A stretch of DNA of 5,789 nucleotides from an uncultured Bacteroidales bacterium (GTDB taxonomy: Bacteria > Bacteroidota > Bacteroidia > Bacteroidales > UBA932): NCBI GenBank assembly GCA_946406095.1, contig CAMJJO010000114.1, positions 1 to 5,789 on the forward strand, written 5' to 3'. The translations under genes and the position numbers were made by a program. The notes under the pieces are model-generated. The model was given only the letters and a program-made list of their open reading frames with translations. It searched no databases and was not told the DNA's origin. This document shows positions 4,803 to 5,789 of this stretch, in pieces; position 1 is the stretch's first letter, and each line of letters opens with the position of its first letter.

Positions 4803-5789
4803 ATGAGCAATGCAAACGAATACAACTACTCCCTGCAGCGCTACACCGGCCCTGCAAGCCGCTACACCTGCCCAAACTGCGGCGCAAAGCACTCCTTCAC
4901 CCGCTACGTCGACGCCAAAGGAGAATTCCTGCACGAGACCGTTGGCCGATGCGACCACGAATCCTCCTGCAACTACCACTACACGCCCCGGGAATACTTC
5001 CGGGACCATCCGGAGGCCCGTCCGTCGGGCGAAGACTGGCGCAAAGCCCCTGAGTGGCTCCAGCGCAGCGTCCACTCCTGTCCACCCGTACACCCCGGTG
5101 GACAAGTGGACAAGGTGGACACCATACCGGCCGAGATCGTGGCAAAGAGCCTGCGCCCTTCCGTCCATAGCGACTTCACCCGCTTCCTCGCCTCCATCTT
5201 CGACCCCATCATCCTCGAAGGCCTGGTCGATGAATACCGCCTCGGCGTCACCCGTGACCGCGCCGTCATCTTCTACCAGATTGACATCCAGGGCCGCGTA
5301 CGCACCGGCAAAGTGATGAAATACGACCCCGAGACCGGCCACCGCATCAAAGACGAGAACACCAAAGGCCGAATCACCTGGGTACACTCCCTGATGAAAT
5401 ACTCCGGCCAGCTTCCCCAGGAATGGCAGCTCAGCCAGTGCCTCTTCGGCGAACACCTGCTGCCCCTCTTCCCCGAGAAGCCCGTGGCCCTCGTCGAATC
5501 TGAGAAGACCGCCGTCATCTGCGCTGGACTCATCCCCAAGTTCCTCTGGCTCGCCACCGGCGGCAAGTCCCAGCTCAATGCCCGGCTGAACGTCCTCAAG
5601 GGCCGTTCCATCACCGCCTTCCCGGACATCGACGGCTACGAGACCTGGTGCCAGAAAGCCGCGGAATTCCCGGAGCTGGGCATCAAGGTGGCCGACCTCC
5701 TCCAGAAGCACGGCACCGAGCAGGACCGGACCGACCACATCGACATTGCCGACTGGCTCATCCGCTGGCACCGCACGCCCAATCCCCGG
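4803..5789 (+). CDS. DUF6371-like zinc-finger/Toprim protein, primase-like (3' end cut by right edge)
   Basis: The frame is open for 329 codons to the end of the window, with the ATG 3 bases after the ATPase stop. The N-terminus has a zinc ribbon with Cys23, Cys26, Cys50 and Cys56 (CPNCG ... GRCDHESSC), followed by YTPREYFRDHP, a combination I associate with DUF6371 proteins of Bacteroidota. A linker (about 77-110) contains VDKVDT, encoded by the second GTGGAC cluster. The C-terminal part has Toprim-like signatures: VALVESEKTA with Glu232, FPDIDG with Asp275 and Asp277, and HIDIADWL with Asp314 and Asp317. A zinc ribbon followed by a Toprim-like fold is the plan of DnaG-type and phage primases, so priming during replication with the upstream ATPase is a reasonable inference. 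A helicase-associated nuclease-like Toprim enzyme is the alternative. Enzyme activity for this family is not established to my knowledge. Confidence 0.75.
   Translation, partial: MSNANEYNYSLQRYTGPASRYTCPNCGAKHSFTRYVDAKGEFLHETVGRCDHESSCNYHYTPREYFRDHPEARPSGEDWRKAPEWLQRSVHSCPPVHPGGQVDKVDTIPAEIVAKSLRPSVHSDFTRFLASIFDPIILEGLVDEYRLGVTRDRAVIFYQIDIQGRVRTGKVMKYDPETGHRIKDENTKGRITWVHSLMKYSGQLPQEWQLSQCLFGEHLLPLFPEKPVALVESEKTAVICAGLIPKFLWLATGGKSQLNARLNVLKGRSITAFPDIDGYETWCQKAAEFPELGIKVADLLQKHGTEQDRTDHIDIADWLIRWHRTPNPR
5070..5123. repeat. GTGGAC/GTCCAC repeat cluster B (iteron-like) inside the DUF6371-like gene
   Basis: Two inverted copies, GTCCAC at 5070 and 5080, are followed by three direct copies, GTGGAC at 5098, 5106 and 5115. 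GTCCACC (5080-5086) and GGTGGAC (5097-5103) can form a 7-bp stem with a 10-base loop. The spacing of 8 bases between the first two direct copies places the first in a different reading frame from the other two, so the hexamer is kept although the encoded residues differ. The 18 bases at 5106-5123 are identical to 4746-4763. Confidence 0.6.

Noticed and set aside
3708..5771. 687-codon open frame on the minus strand opposite the ATPase and DUF6371-like genes
   Set aside because: Its translation is repetitive Val/Gly/Glu/Asp/Leu-rich with no recognisable domains. It arises because the plus-strand genes use mostly C- or G-ending codons, which leaves few stops on the opposite strand. The plus-strand products have clear family motifs.

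Overview
The window looks like part of a temperate phage, or a phage-like integrated element, of a GC-rich member of the Bacteroidota (probably Bacteroidales; an Alistipes-like host would fit). The assignment rests on three things. The replication genes resemble families seen almost only in Bacteroidota (DUF3853-like and DUF6371-like). The two candidate promoters have the Bacteroidota form TAnnTTTG with a TTTG-like box 20 nt upstream. The start codons lack clear Shine-Dalgarno sequences. No integrase, terminase, portal, tRNA, rRNA or CRISPR array is present, so phage versus other mobile element remains an inference.

Layout: two divergent gene blocks share a 379-base AT-rich intergenic region (3058-3436). 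The left block (1-3057) is entirely on the minus strand and packed with gaps of 1 to 6 bases. In transcription order it holds a 350-aa putative virion protein, a 247-aa unrecognised beta-rich protein, an 85-aa two-helix holin-like protein, a 157-aa lipoprotein with a C-terminal membrane helix (architecture of a unimolecular spanin), and a protein cut by the left edge. The first and last genes are paralogues whose first 98 residues align without a gap. The holin/spanin pair therefore sits between virion-like genes, and no endolysin is visible.

The right block (3437-5789) is on the plus strand. It holds a 99-aa DUF3853-like helix-turn-helix protein, a 358-aa RepA-like RecA-fold ATPase with a C-terminal helix-turn-helix, and a zinc-finger/Toprim protein of the DUF6371 type cut by the right edge. 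Together they look like a replication module: DNA-binding protein, helicase-type ATPase and primase-like protein.

The most unusual signals are non-coding in character. (1) Two clusters of the hexamer GTGGAC and its reverse complement lie inside the ATPase and DUF6371 genes. They share an identical 18-bp core, include inverted copies able to form hairpins, and in one copy change reading frame relative to the protein. This resembles iterons inside a replication gene. (2) A perfect 8-bp inverted repeat brackets the rightward promoter, and a perfect 14-bp palindrome lies in its leader; both are operator candidates. Functions given for the DUF families, holin and spanin come from sequence patterns and recall of the families, not from a database search.
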